Part shown: positions 21,441 to 33,015 of the stretch, piece by piece
Position numbering within the stretch: position 1 is the first letter of the stretch
How the letters are laid out: every line of letters starts with the position of its first letter
Assembly (NCBI GenBank): GCA_037013495.1
Contig: CM072812.1
Location: 38,166,001 to 38,230,000, forward strand
From: Hippophae tibetana
Lineage: Eukaryota > Streptophyta > Magnoliopsida > Rosales > Elaeagnaceae
DNA: 64,000 bases
Direction of reading: 5' to 3'
Position numbers and translations under genes: made by a program
Notes under the pieces: generated by a model
Seen by the model: the letters and a program-made list of their open reading frames with translations, nothing else
Database searches by the model: none
Told to the model about the DNA's origin: nothing

Positions 21441-23261
21441 CAAGGTCTTGGTATAGATACTTGCAGTACCATCACCATCATATAATTTTTCAATTTACTG
21501 GTAAGGTTGGTAAGGAATTGTTTTTGACATCCTCAAGTTCATGGTGTGGATACGGGTAAGGCTGGTAAGGAATTGTTTTTGACCTCTGAAATCTTAGTAC
21601 CATCACCGGCGTATACTTTTTTAATCTCATCTATTTTTTTGTTTGACTTGTGGGTTAGAAAATTAAAACTTTATCCATATTTCTAGCATTTATTTTCAAC
21701 TATTGATTGAAGTCCCTTTTTGAATCAAATTTAAACTTGAAGACAATATTGAGAAACAAAAAAAAGATGGAAAATCAGGACCTCTACAACCATTAACAGA
21801 AATCCAGTGCATTCAGTGGGTGCTTGTGCTAGTGCCTGGTGCATAGGGCTGAGGCCATAGGGGGGAAATGTATGTTCTCTTTATTTTCTCTATTTATACA
21901 TTTTTTTGACATTGATAATATTGTTTTAATGAATTACCACTGAGATGTGCTTTTATGATAGAAGTTTCCACTAAAGTTTTGGTTTTTGTTTTGGACAAAC
22001 ATTTGTACTTTATTGATGTGTTGATTTCATCAATAATAAGTCTTTGGATTTAGCTTGAATTCAATTTTTTATTTTAACAAAGTTGACATTGCATGCATTC
22101 TACTTCTCTTACTGATAGATTCAATTTCAAATTCGTCTCACTAATTGGTATAGCTTGGTTATCAAAATTGACAACTTTCACAAATATCATTTCATTAAGA
22201 TTCTTGCTTAAATCTCATATGAACTATATTTAGTGCTTTTTTATATTTTTTTCAGTGATATTGATTACATTGTTGTAGAGTAGTTTTTGTCTTTAAGCAT
22301 ATTTGTTCCAAGGTAAAAAAGTTTTAGGTTATCCTGAATCATTTATTCATTGTCTAGGTTATCTGTTGATTATTCATGGCTCAGTGTCTTAGTGGAAGAA
22401 CATAATGTGATTCTTGATGGCGAGACATTCTTAAATGATCTTGAAGTAGATGTATGTTATAGACTAAATGTTAATCACATTTAGAAAATATGTACTTAAT
22501 TATTGTCTTATGTCACCATTTTAGTTTCATAGAGTTTCATTAAATTATTTATACACTTTACTAAAAGGGAATTTTGTTGCAATTGGACTCTTCTGATTTA
22601 TATATTGTAGTTATTTACCAAAAGGAATGCGAAATTAGGATAGAGAACTCATTCTTGGGAACATCTTTGTCCTATTATAAATTTTTGGGGTGAGCTTTGA
22701 ACTTTTAAAAATACTTACTTTCCATTGATCTTTCATGATCTTCACTTTCATTTTCATAACAAGCTATTAAAAACTGAAGGAAAAATATCCATAAATAGTA
22801 TATTATTGTTTGAACAGAATTAGCAATGACTTCATTGTGGTTATTGGTAATGGCATCAATCATGGTGTTGTCTTCATATTCTACCATTTGGATTTTGAGA
22901 ATGCAATAGTCTCTTCTACCCTTGCCTTTGACAGTCTCCAAGCTTTGAAGGAAGAACCATATAGTAGAGTGGGCAATGCAGCACATAGTTTTCCAGGTTC
23001 ATTTAATGACTGAATATTTCTATTCCTTGTATATTTTAAAGGATTAAATATTCCCTCTGCAAAAAATCTGGATAGATGTTTTAAATATAATGTGTTTTTT
23101 GAGCTCCATATTTGACCTCTGATTTGTTGCATTTGCATTTACCGTTCTGTAAAATGATTCCATAATTAGACCATACCTGATTATTATTTTATAGAAATTA
23201 TGCATTGTGGTCAGTAAAACTATAACTTATTTTTGGTGTTAGATTTGCTTTCTTTTTCCAC
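21441..23261. other. Unassigned sequence with possible exon-like fragments
   Basis: No intact gene is seen. Two stretches look exon-like. One is 22361-22465 (plus), after a pyrimidine-rich CTAG, reading SVDYSWLSVLVEEHN and LNDLEVDV. The other is about 22810-23012, open on both strands and bounded by AG and GT-like ends. Neither was recognised. The rest is AT-rich non-coding DNA. Confidence 0.4.
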
Positions 23262-23426
23262 ACCAGTGTACCAGGCGCAACACTAGCACACCATCGCACT
23301 AGCCACTAGGCACAATAGCACTAGCACAGCAGGTGCACCAGTGCATCAGAGCAACTGACGCATCAGCACAATAAACACATCAGCGCAGTAGGCACAGCAA
23401 CACAGTAGACACACCAGGCGCACTGT
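23262..23426. repeat. Degenerate GCAC/AGCACA minisatellite
   Basis: About 165 bp of imperfect short repeats around CACCAG, GCACTAG and AGCACA, much richer in GC than its surroundings. A short stretch at about 21818-21850 is similar on the opposite strand. The origin is unknown. Confidence 0.6.
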
Positions 23427-23604
23427 GTTTTGAGTCTTAAAATAGATAAAAATAAATTATATTCTAAAGTTATTTCTATTGTATCCTGTTTATTAATTTT
23501 TAACGTATAATAAACTTTTGAATGTAATTATACTTTTAATTTTAATTAAATATGATTTTTAATATTGTAATTAATAATTATATTTTTTTAATTTATGCAT
23601 ACCC

Positions 23605-23828
23605 TAGTCACGACTATTAGAAAATCGATGTCATTAGGGGTACCTATGTCATCGATTATTAGAAAAACCAAGACCATAGATAAACCCTATGATCTCGATT
23701 TTCTAATAACTGTGGCCATAGATCGTTACCTATGATCTCTCTCACTTAGGCTTCGATTCTTATAACCGTGGTCATAGACCTATGGTCACGGTTAAAAACC
23801 GAGGTCATATGTACTTTTTGTAGTAGTG
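23605..23828 (-). mobile_element. CACTA-type transposon terminus with subterminal repeats
   Basis: Read on the minus strand from 23828, the sequence starts CACTACTACAAAAAGTACAT and continues into repeated ACCTCGGTTTTTAACCG, ACCATAGGTCTATG and ACCACGGTTATAAG blocks, typical of En/Spm (CACTA) subterminal repeats. A second pair of inverted blocks around TCGATTTTCTAATA lies at about 23616 and 23698. No opposite CACTA end was found upstream within the unit, so the element is truncated or its other end lies elsewhere. It abuts the gag fragment of element H. Confidence 0.7.
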
Positions 23829-23853
23829 ATTAATCACACTAAATATAATAAAA

Positions 23854-24540
23854 ATTCTTGTAGAATAAGAAGTGCAACTTCTCAATACGCACCAAATTTC
23901 AAATCAAGAGGTGTGTGAAATGTGTTTTTTAATTAGGCATGATGCCCATAATTGTTCATATACTTTTGATTCTAGTTCGGATGCCATGGAGGAAGTCAAT
24001 CCCTTTCAAAGGTATCATCCAAACACCAATTATCACCCTAACCATCATTGGTTACCAAACAATTAGCAAGTCTACACCCAATTTCAAACACTAAGGCCAA
24101 ATAGAAACCATCCTTATCCACCAAACCAATCTTTTAAGGAAACCTTAGAGGATAGCTTGAATTCTTTTATTCAAGTTAGTCATGACAACCAATTGATGAA
24201 TAATCAAAGGTTGAGCACCATGAAGGCTTCGATTAAAAGGATTGAAACTAAAATTGGGCAACTAGCGGAACAAATGCAAAGGCAAGAACCAAAAAAATTG
24301 CCCAGTCAACTCGAATAATCGAAGGATGTAAAAACCCTTCAAAGTGGTAAGGTAGTCAATACTAGTTTACCTAAAATATTTAAGAATATACCTTGTAGTT
24401 CAGGTAACAAAGAAAATGAAATTCTAGTCTTGCAAAAAGGAGAGACAAGTGCTAAACTTGACAAACCTTCGGAAAAACTCATTGGGGAGTCATCAGACAT
24501 CCCTAAAATTCAAAAGACAACAAAACCACACCAACTGTAA
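23854..24540 (+). pseudogene. Gag C-terminal fragment of element H, with zinc knuckle
   Basis: It begins 25 bp after the CACTA end. It carries a CX2CX4HX4C zinc knuckle (CEMCFLIRHDAHNC), an Asn/His/Pro-rich stretch, the IKRIETKIGQLAEQMQRQ coiled motif and a TLQSGKVV motif before the protease region, as in Athila-group Gag. Stops interrupt it near 24064, 24316 and 24538. The N-terminal capsid part, primer-binding site and 5' LTR of H are absent. Confidence 0.8.
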
Positions 24541-25327
24541 GTACCTTTTGCACACCAGCTAAAAGAATCCAAACAAGATTAGTAATTGTATGATCTTTTT
24601 AATATGCTTTCTAAAGTAAATATAATTTACCATTATTAGAAGTGATCATGAATGTGCCTTCCTATGCTATGTTTTTCAAAGAGTTGAACACTAAGAAAAG
24701 GAGGTATGAACTTCATAAGCAAGTAGTAGTATCAAAAATTTCTAGTGTTGTACTTCAGCACTGACTTCCACCACCTAAGTTGAAAGACCCTGAAAGTTTT
24801 ATCATAAACATAACTATGGGGAATAGAAAGGTCGCTAAAGTAATGCTTGATAGGTGCTAGTATAAACTTGATGCCCTACTCTTACATCTCAATTTAGGAG
24901 ATTTAAAACCCATTGCTATGTCCCTTCAACTTATAGATAGATCTCTTAAGTATCCAAATGGAATAGTTGAGGATGTGTTGGTACAGGTAGATAAACTAAT
25001 AATAATTGTTGACTTTGTGGTTCTGGATATGCAAGAAAATCCAGCCTTGAATAGAGAGCACACTGCTTGGTAGACCATTTATGGCAACTACCAAGATTAT
25101 TATTGATGTCGAAGATGGAAATTTGACAATGACAGTCTTAGGAGAGACTGTTCATTTTAAAGTTTTGGATTCTTCACCTTTTCCTTCTATTTCTACCATT
25201 GATGAAATATTCGATGTCGACCCTTTGGATAATCTTGTCCAAAGTACCTTTTCCATAAACATAATAGAAGATAAGCTTGAAACTGTTCCTACACTTGAAG
25301 AGGTAGAAGAAGATTTAGATGAGGAAA
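24541..25327 (+). pseudogene. Aspartic protease region of element H, broken
   Basis: It carries PSYAMFFKEL, PPPKLKDPESF, then the protease: the usual DLGAS active-site motif is degraded to L-D-R-C-stop near 24848-24859, followed by LGDLKPIAMSLQLIDRSLKY, VEDVLVQVDKL and, after a frame change, LGRPFMATTKIIIDVEDG (open stretch 25081-25341). The coding sequence is cut at 25327 by LTR-D. The matching continuation is RT at 31962. The GGAAA at 25323-25327 is the left target-site duplication. Confidence 0.85.
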
Positions 25328-26717
25328 TGATGAGTGCTTAAAAAGTACTAAAAGTACCATAATTTTATGCACGTTAATTGATTAAAAATATATATTTATA
25401 TTATTTTAGCATATATTTATATAAATTTGTTTTTTCAGAATCACGAGTATTTTTATTATTTTTCAGGTATTTTCACTTAAAAACGTAACTTAAAGACTCA
25501 AAGAGAAATAATGGAGGCAATACATCACAAATATATTCATAAAATAAATGAGGAAAAATCAAGAAATATGGAAAAATTGGATAGATAAAATGGATAAAAA
25601 GGGTCAAAAATGTCAAAAATGGTGTAATTGTGCATGCAGCCACGCCGGATAACGCACGCCCAGCAACGCTAGACAACACGTGCAACACCTCCGACCATGC
25701 CGAACAATGTGTGTGTTGTGCCAGCACAACACCCAGTCCGTACGCGCCTCCTTGCCATCCCACGCGTGCCCTTGCTTCATTCCACGCACGCCTTTACTCT
25801 ATTATGCTTTTGCCGCCATGCCCCACCTACCAACTAACGTCAGTTGACGTCATCGTCACCTACTATGAATTTCCTCCATTTTTAATCATTTTTTCACCAC
25901 TTTTTCTTCCTCTCCTCATCTATAAATACCCATCATTCTCTTCATAACAAAACACACCTAAAAATACATCTTCTCTTCTCTTCCTTTCTCTTCATTTCTT
26001 AGTTTTTAGCTTTTCTTAGTTTTAAAGTTCTTCTCTTTTTGAGAAAAACTAATTATGTTTTTGTAATTTATTAGCTTTTTGATTCAATAAATGAAAGTGC
26101 AAATTCTGTTTAGAGGTTTTTTAACAACAGGAATAACATCAAAGTATTATAAGGATTTTATTTTCTTTACAGTTATTTTTTAGGCTTTATTCTTACATAT
26201 TATATTTAATTTGTTTGTGATTAAATTTAACTTTGCTGGCTGTTTATAAACATGATATAATAATAACGTTGTTATGCTTGCGAAATATTAAATAGGTTAA
26301 AATCTCTAAAATGAATTGATTTTATTTTTATTCAAGATTTTATATTAAGAATGTTAGAGAGAAATATATTATTTTTCATTACAAACTTAAATCTGAAAAT
26401 TACATTTTAAGGTATAGTTATCCGGTCTGATTTAGAGTAGTATTATTTTATTTGTTGGTACAATCACCCGGTAGTTAGAGTGAAGCTTTATTTCAAAAGT
26501 TTTTATAAGAATTATTATACGAAAATATATTAACAACATGTTTTAAGTAATAGTTTTAAAACTTGAAAGTTAGTACTCAGATAATTAATCTTTTAGGTTT
26601 AATTTGGACACCTTAAATAAAGTTTAAACTATCTAACCAAACCAAAGGTAATATTTAAATAGTTCATTTTCAATCTCTTAGAAAAAGGAATTAATTTAAT
26701 TAACCAAATTAGTTATT
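25328..26717 (+). mobile_element. LTR-D1, 5' LTR of the nested element, right end lost
   Basis: Similar to LTR-A from TGATGAG to about CCAAATTAGTTATTA at 26717, where similarity stops; the last 300-odd bases of the LTR are absent. It contains a GC-rich block (about 25632-25830), TGACGTCA at 25845-25852, CTATAAATA at 25920-25928 and AATAAA at 26086-26091. Confidence 0.82.
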
Positions 26718-28080
26718 AAAACTTTATCAAAAATTATTTTAATAGTGTTTTTAAATTATTTATCAAAACTTTAAAAACTTTTTGAACTGTAAATAATTGT
26801 TATTTTTTTTAAGTTAAAAAACAAAAACAAATTCAAATTTCAAATTTCATAAGAAATTAAAAAAAATTAAAACATTTCAAGTAAAATAATAATAATAGTA
26901 ATCATTATAACGTCAATAGTAAAATAATTTTGAAATTTAAAATTTGAAGTAAAAAAAACTTACCGTTCATGAATAATGAAATAATAATAATAGTAATAAC
27001 AAAAACAAAACAAAAAATTAATAAATATTGAAATAATTTTTTTTAATTTAAAAAAACAAAAAATAATAATAATAAACTTAGCATTCATGAAAACAAATTT
27101 CAAATTTCAAATTTCATAATAAACAAAAAAAATTAATAATTTTAAATAATAATAATAATAATTATAGCGTGAATAGTAAAATAATTTTGAAATTTGAAAT
27201 TTGAAGTAAACAAATTTAATAAATTTTAAATAAAAATAATAATAATAATAAATTAAAAAAACTTATAAATTAAAAAAAATAAAAAAAATTTAAACTTTAT
27301 TTTATTTAAATAAATAAATAAAAAGTAAAAAACAATTTAAAATTTAATTTTTAATTTTCATTTAATTTAGGTTTTTTTATTTATGTTTTATTTTTTAGAA
27401 ATCTTAATTTAAATTGTTTTCCTCTTTCTTTATTTTTAGTTTAGTTTCGTTTTATTTTTTTCTTTTAACTTTATCGATTTTATTTTATATTTTTCTTTAT
27501 TTTTGGTTTAATTTTTAATTTAATTTTGTTTCCTTTAAATATTTTTTATCTTAATTTTCCTTTAACGATTTTAAATAATAATAATTATTATTATAGCGTG
27601 AATAGTAAGAAAATTGAAATTTGAAGTAAAAACAAAATTTAATAAATTTTAAATAAAAAATAAAAAGAATTATTATTTTTAATTATTTTGTTTTTAAAAT
27701 GTTTTTTTAAAAATAATAAATGAATAAATAAAATTTAATTTTTACTTTTTTTACCAAAAAAAAAAAGAATTTCGATATGTTTTCTATTTTTTTTACGTTT
27801 TTAAATTTTATTTTTTATTTAATTTTTAATTAATTTTTTTTCTCTTTTACCTTTTCAATATATTTGTTTTTTTTCTTTTATTTTATTTTTTGTTTAATTT
27901 TCGTTTAACTTAATTAACTTAGGTTTTTATTAACTTTATTAGTACTTAATTACCTTAGATTTTTATTAACTTAATTAACTTATCGTTTTATTAACTTAAA
28001 TTTTTATTGAACTTTACTTAATTAACTTAATTTTAATAACTTGAAAAGTAAAGATATATGAGAATTATGTATAGGAGACT
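26718..28080. other. Very AT-rich stretch with internal direct repeats
   Basis: No gene. The left half is A-rich on the plus strand and the right half T-rich. A block containing AGCGTGAATAGTAA and then AAATTTGAAGTAAA recurs at about 26908, 27166 and 27592. AAATTTCAAATTTCATAA blocks recur near 26836 and 27096. It could be part of the nested element's interior or a later insertion. Confidence 0.6.
27900..28045. repeat. Degenerate TTAATTAACTTA minisatellite
   Basis: Imperfect tandem units of the type TTAATTAACTTA followed by TTTTTATTAACTT, about six times. It lies at the right end of the AT-rich stretch. Confidence 0.6.
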
Positions 28081-30286
28081 AGTTTCTTGAAGCGTTTGTG
28101 CCACTAGTCTTTCTTGAGAACGTTCCTATGTCTAGGATGATGGTTTTTAAGGAGCCTTTGCCCCGCAATTTTTTTCTGGGAGCACTCTTGATTAATACTG
28201 ATTATGTTATTTTAACTTAGATATTATACTTAAAAAAACAAAAAAACAAAAAAATTATGAAATTATCTCCAAAATATTAAAGTTTTACTAAGGAGTTAGT
28301 TGTTTTGTTTGATTTAGGTACAATTGTGTTTTGATGTCTTTAATTATTTGATTTGTACCTAGACGTGGGTTATCTAAAACCCACAAGCATGTCCCTAGTT
28401 TTAAGTACACAAATTGAAAATTCATAGGACATGATCGAAAAAGTATAGGTAGACAACCTTGTCTTACCTGTAGTTTTGATTGATTCAATGATGTGAGGAC
28501 ATTGAGTTTACTTAAAATGAAATCCCCAAGTTACGTAATATTTCTTCTCTTTTCTCTTTATCTTTAATTTACAGTTGTTACATTGAGGACAATGTAAGTT
28601 TTAGGTTGGGGGTGGTGAAAAGTTACCGTACTTAATTTAAAAATTAAATAAAAATAATAATAATTTTTATTTTATTTTATTTTTTTGTTCACATTTTCAT
28701 TTTTATTGTGTTTGGTTTTATTTTCTTTGTGTAATTTAGTAATTTTTGGGATTTTAGATTAGTTTAAAAAATAAAAAATTTCTTACAAAAATTTATCATT
28801 TCTTTAAATCAAATTTAAGTAAATAGTTAGGTTTTTTGTACTGTTAGATTAATTTTTGAAAACATATCATGAAATATTTTGTAATTGTTTTTGGTAATTA
28901 GTTAGTTTTTGTCATAACTAGTATTTCTTGATAAGATGTGGAAATTATATTAAACCCAAAATTGATGTTTTTTTTGTGGAGACTACCTTTGTGAGATATA
29001 ATTTGAGCCTAATTTCCTTTATTCAGAATGAAATATATATTTTTTCTACTTTAAACACATTTCTTATTTCTTCAAATTTTTAGATGATCTCTATAGGTAT
29101 TAGCATTATATGTATGAGTTTTTTTCTCATCTTAATAGAGTGTCAAATAAATATATATTTTATTATTTTTGCTTAGATTAAATGATTTAAGTAGAAATTG
29201 ATAGTATATGCTTTTATCTCATTCGTGCATGACTGTTACGAAAAAAAGACATATATGGGGTGACCTAAACCAAAATCAAACAGAAAAGCCACAAAATTAA
29301 GCACTCACCAAAATCCTAAAAAAAATGTACAATCTGTACATGGGTTGACTCTCTAAACAATATATATATTGAAAAAAATCTTCAGGAAAAAAATAGAGAG
29401 ATAAAGAATATATAGTATAATCTATATACTATGAGCCACATTGTCTACAAAGTTGTGAGTAAAGGCTAATTACAAAAGAAAGATATAGGAAGTAATTCCC
29501 TAAAAAGTAATTTTATTTTCTTCATTTGTAAAAGGCATATATCTTGAAATTTTTTCTTAATGAGTTTGATTTATGCATAAAAACAATTTTTATATATGAT
29601 ATCTTTATAATTTATACATTCGATTTCTTTCATGAGATCAACGTCAAAATAATACTTTAAGCCTTTATTCTTTATACATATGCAAACATATTAGTTCATT
29701 TCTATACATCAACTCTTTCGAATATAAATTAGTATGAGTGTTTGAACCCATAGGATTCAGTGTTTTGAGAGTATCGACTAGTGAGAAATATAGTCAAAGC
29801 GAATTCGGATTCCAGACATTGAAATTGGGTGAAATTAAATTGATACATTTTTTATATGAAATATGAAAATGATTTTCGACTAATTATTATAATAAATCAT
29901 GATTGTTTAAGAAGATTAAAATAAATTATGCTTGAGATTTCAATTATGACCTTAAAGGAGATTAAAAAGTATGAGACATTTTTGTGTTATGTTGTTTTCT
30001 TTTATTCTTAAAAGTTAATTTTTTATTTTGTTGTAATTTTAGTTTTTAAGTTGTTGTTTTTATTATTTCATTTAATTTTTACATTTAGTTCAATGTTTGT
30101 GGGTATCATTACTAAAAATCCTCACGAGACTCAAACTTATCCACTAGGTCAACCTAGGGGTTTAAAGGCTAGCTGCATAGGCTAAATGCAACCGTATCAA
30201 TCCACGGAAGTGATTTAGGATAGTTTAATTTTTAGTTTTTATTGCTTCTCTTGCTAAGAGACTAGCAAGAAACTGGTTGGGGGTTG
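28081..30286 (+). other. 3' untranslated region of the nested LTR-D/A element
   Basis: From about 28260 this parallels 9075-11323. It has the TTACATTG-AGGA-CAATGTAA hairpin at 28578-28597 followed by TTGGGGGTGG, and ends with ACTGGTTGGGGGTTG directly before LTR-A2, the likely polypurine tract. 28081-28190 (with AAGCGTTTGTGCC and AAGGAGCCTTTGCCCC) is not recognised. No gene. Confidence 0.65.
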
Positions 30287-31956
30287 TGATGAGTGCTCAA
30301 AAAGTACTAAAATTATGATGATTTTATGCACGTTAATTGATTATATATATATATATATATATTTATATGATTTTATCATATATTTATATAAATGTCTTTT
30401 TAGAATCATGAATATTTTTATTATTTTCAGGTATTTTTGCTTAAAAACGTAACTTAAAGATTCAAAGAGAAATATTGGAGACAATACATCACAAATATAT
30501 TTATAAAATAATGAGGAAAATTCAACAAAAATGGAAAAAATGGATAAAATGGATCAAAAGGATAAAAAATGTCAAAAAGGGTGAAATTGCGCATGCAACC
30601 GCCCAACCGCGTCAGTCAACGCACACAGCGGGCCTATTAAAACGGGAAAACGTGCACAGCTATAGTCACCGCCTCCCACCTACCAGTTGACATCAATTGA
30701 CGTCATCATCACCTACTATGTGTTTCCTACATTTTTAATCATTTTTTCATCCACTTTTTCTTCCTCTCCTCACCTATAAATACCATCATTCTCTTCATAA
30801 CAAAACACATCTTCTCTTCTCTTTCTTTCTCTCCATTTCTTAGTTTTAGAGTTCTTCTCTTTTTGTAATTTATTTACTTTTTTATTCAATAAATGGAAAT
30901 GCAAATTCCGTTTGTAGGTTTTCCAACAATAAGAATGACATCAAAGTACTGTAATGATTTTATTTTCTTTATAGTTATTTTTTATGCTTTATTCTTACAT
31001 GTTATATTTAATTTTTCTGTGATTAAATTTAACTTTGATGGCTGTTTGTAAACATGATATAATAATAACGTTGTTATGCTTGCGAAATATTAAATAGGTA
31101 AAAATCTCTAAAATGAATTGATTTTATTTTTATTCAAGATTTTATATTAAGAATGTTAGAGAGAAATATATTATTTTTCATTACAAACTTAAGTCTGAAA
31201 ATTAGATTAAAGTTTATTTATCCAGTCTGATTTAGAGTAGTGCTCTTTTATTTGTTGGTATAATCGTCCGGTAGTTAGAGTGAAGCTATTTTTCAAAAGT
31301 TTTTATAAGAATTATTATCTGAAAATGTATCGACAATATATTTTTAGTAGTAGTTTTAAAACTTGAAAGTTAGTACTCGGATAATTAAATTCTTAGGTTT
31401 AATTTGGACACCTTGAATAAAGTTTAAACTGTCTAACCCCACCAAAGGTGGCATTTAAATGATTTATTTTCAATCTCTTAGAAAAAGGAATTAATTTAAT
31501 TAACCAAATTAGTTATCAACCCCACTCTTAGGTGTTAATTGATTTGTTTAGTTAACAAATAATATCTAACCCTACCAAATGTGGTATTTATATAAATAAA
31601 AAAAGAGTCAATAAATATCAATTTATATCTTTAATAACCTAAATAATATGAGCAAGCATAATTAACTTAGTTATTATATCCATAAAATACTCCACTATTA
31701 TGAATGATAAAATTTGCATAAATGTGTATTGAATATGTATCTGTGTTTATTTTTATATTATTAGATTAAAAACACAAAACCCCAAAATATTGTGACAGGA
31801 TATTTAGGATTTAATTTCATTTTTAAAAGTTTAAATAATAAATTAAAAACCACATATACTTATCATTTTCTATGAAATGATTCGTGCAATTGTGAGGGTT
31901 TTATAAATATAAAAATAAAGTATTGGCAGGATCGGTGATGCCGGTTTTGCTCATGA
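30287..31956 (+). mobile_element. LTR-A2, 3' LTR of the nested element
   Basis: Second copy of LTR-A, with the same ends and the GGAAA duplication after it (31957-31961). It is two bases shorter near 30393 and one base longer near 30566 than LTR-A1. The TGACGTCA, TATA and AATAAA order is kept. Confidence 0.88.
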
Positions 31957-33015
31957 GGAAACTAAGTGGTACCTTGTACAACTAGATGAAAATATCTAGT
32001 ACACTCTTGAATATACCAAATTCCCCATCTATTAAAGAGGTCAATCCATCTAAACTTGAACTCAAATACTTACCTAATTACTTAACATACGTGTTTCTGG
32101 GAGAAGGAGACTTATCGAGTGATAATTTTTCAACGTTGAACAAAACCCAAGAAAATGAACTTATAAAAGTGCTTAAGAAGTTTAAGAAAGCCATAGGTTG
32201 TAGTATCAGGGATATAAAATGCATTAGTTCTACCATGTGTATGCATAAGATCAACTTGGATAATGGTGCTAAACTTGTACGAGAGGCCCAAAAAAGACTA
32301 AACCTAAACATGCAAGAGGTAGCGAAGAAAGAAAATTTTAAATTATTAAAAGAAGGAATTATCTACTATATTTTCGATAGTAAGTGGGTTAGTCCAGTGC
32401 ATGTGGTACCTAAAAAATCTGGGATAACAGCTGTTAAAAATGACAAAAGTGAATTAGTTCCCACTAGAATAATCACTGGAAGGAGGATGTGTATAGATTT
32501 ATGGAAACTGAATTTATATACTAAAAAAGATCACTTCCCTCTTCCATTCATTGATCAAATGTTGGAAAGATTAGTCGGGCAAGAATTTTACTATTTTCAA
32601 GATAGATTGTCTGGATATTATCAAGTACCCATAGCACTAGAAGATTACAAAAAGACCACATTTACATGTCTTTTTAGGACATTTGCTTTTCGAATAATGC
32701 CATTTGGGTTATGCAATGCCCCTACCATGTTCTAGATATGTATGATGTCTATCTTTTGAGACATGGTGGAAACATTCATTGAGGTTTTCATGGACGATTT
32801 CTCTATCTTTGGAAACTCATTTGATAATTGCTTACATAAATTGACTTTGGTTTTAGAAAGATGCATTAAATGCAATCTAACCCTTAATTAGGAGAAAATT
32901 AATTTTATAGTTCAACAAGTGATAATGTTAAGACATATCATTTCAAACAAAGGTATTGAAGTTGATAAGGAAAAGGTTGAACTGATTTCCAAATTATCTC
33001 CCCTACATCTATTAA
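31957..33015 (+). pseudogene. Reverse transcriptase N-terminal part of element H, unit 2
   Basis: Unit 2 copy of the broken RT; open stretch 31986-32735 with an identical translation to unit 1. It continues the protease block at 25327 and is interrupted at 33015 by the Harbinger-like element. Confidence 0.9.

Larger units (their letters stand above)
1..30237 (+). repeat. Segmental tandem repeat, unit 1
   Basis: This is the first copy of a large head-to-tail repeat. Base 1 corresponds to 30238 and 55982, and the order of LTRs, pol fragments, receptor kinase and gene fragments is the same in each copy. Unit 1 is about 4.5 kb longer than unit 2 because the 901-bp sub-repeat at 11066-16471 is present six times. 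Unit limits are arbitrary (set by the window start), since no unique flank is visible. Copies differ by scattered single bases and a few small indels. Confidence 0.95.
25328..31956 (+). mobile_element. Nested LTR element (LTR-D to LTR-A2), no coding capacity
   Basis: A 6.63-kb insertion bounded by TGATGAG (25328) and CTCATGA (31950-31956) and flanked by GGAAA (25323-25327 and 31957-31961), within the pol gene of H. The 5' LTR (D) has lost its right end. The interior holds an AT-rich stretch and a 3' untranslated region but no gag or pol, so it is a non-autonomous or gutted element. The two LTRs are alike outside the GC-rich block. Confidence 0.85.

Noticed and set aside
22705..23138. Minus-strand frames of 93 and 85 codons
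   Set aside because: No recognisable domain, overlapping frames on both strands; kept only as part of the unassigned exon-like region.
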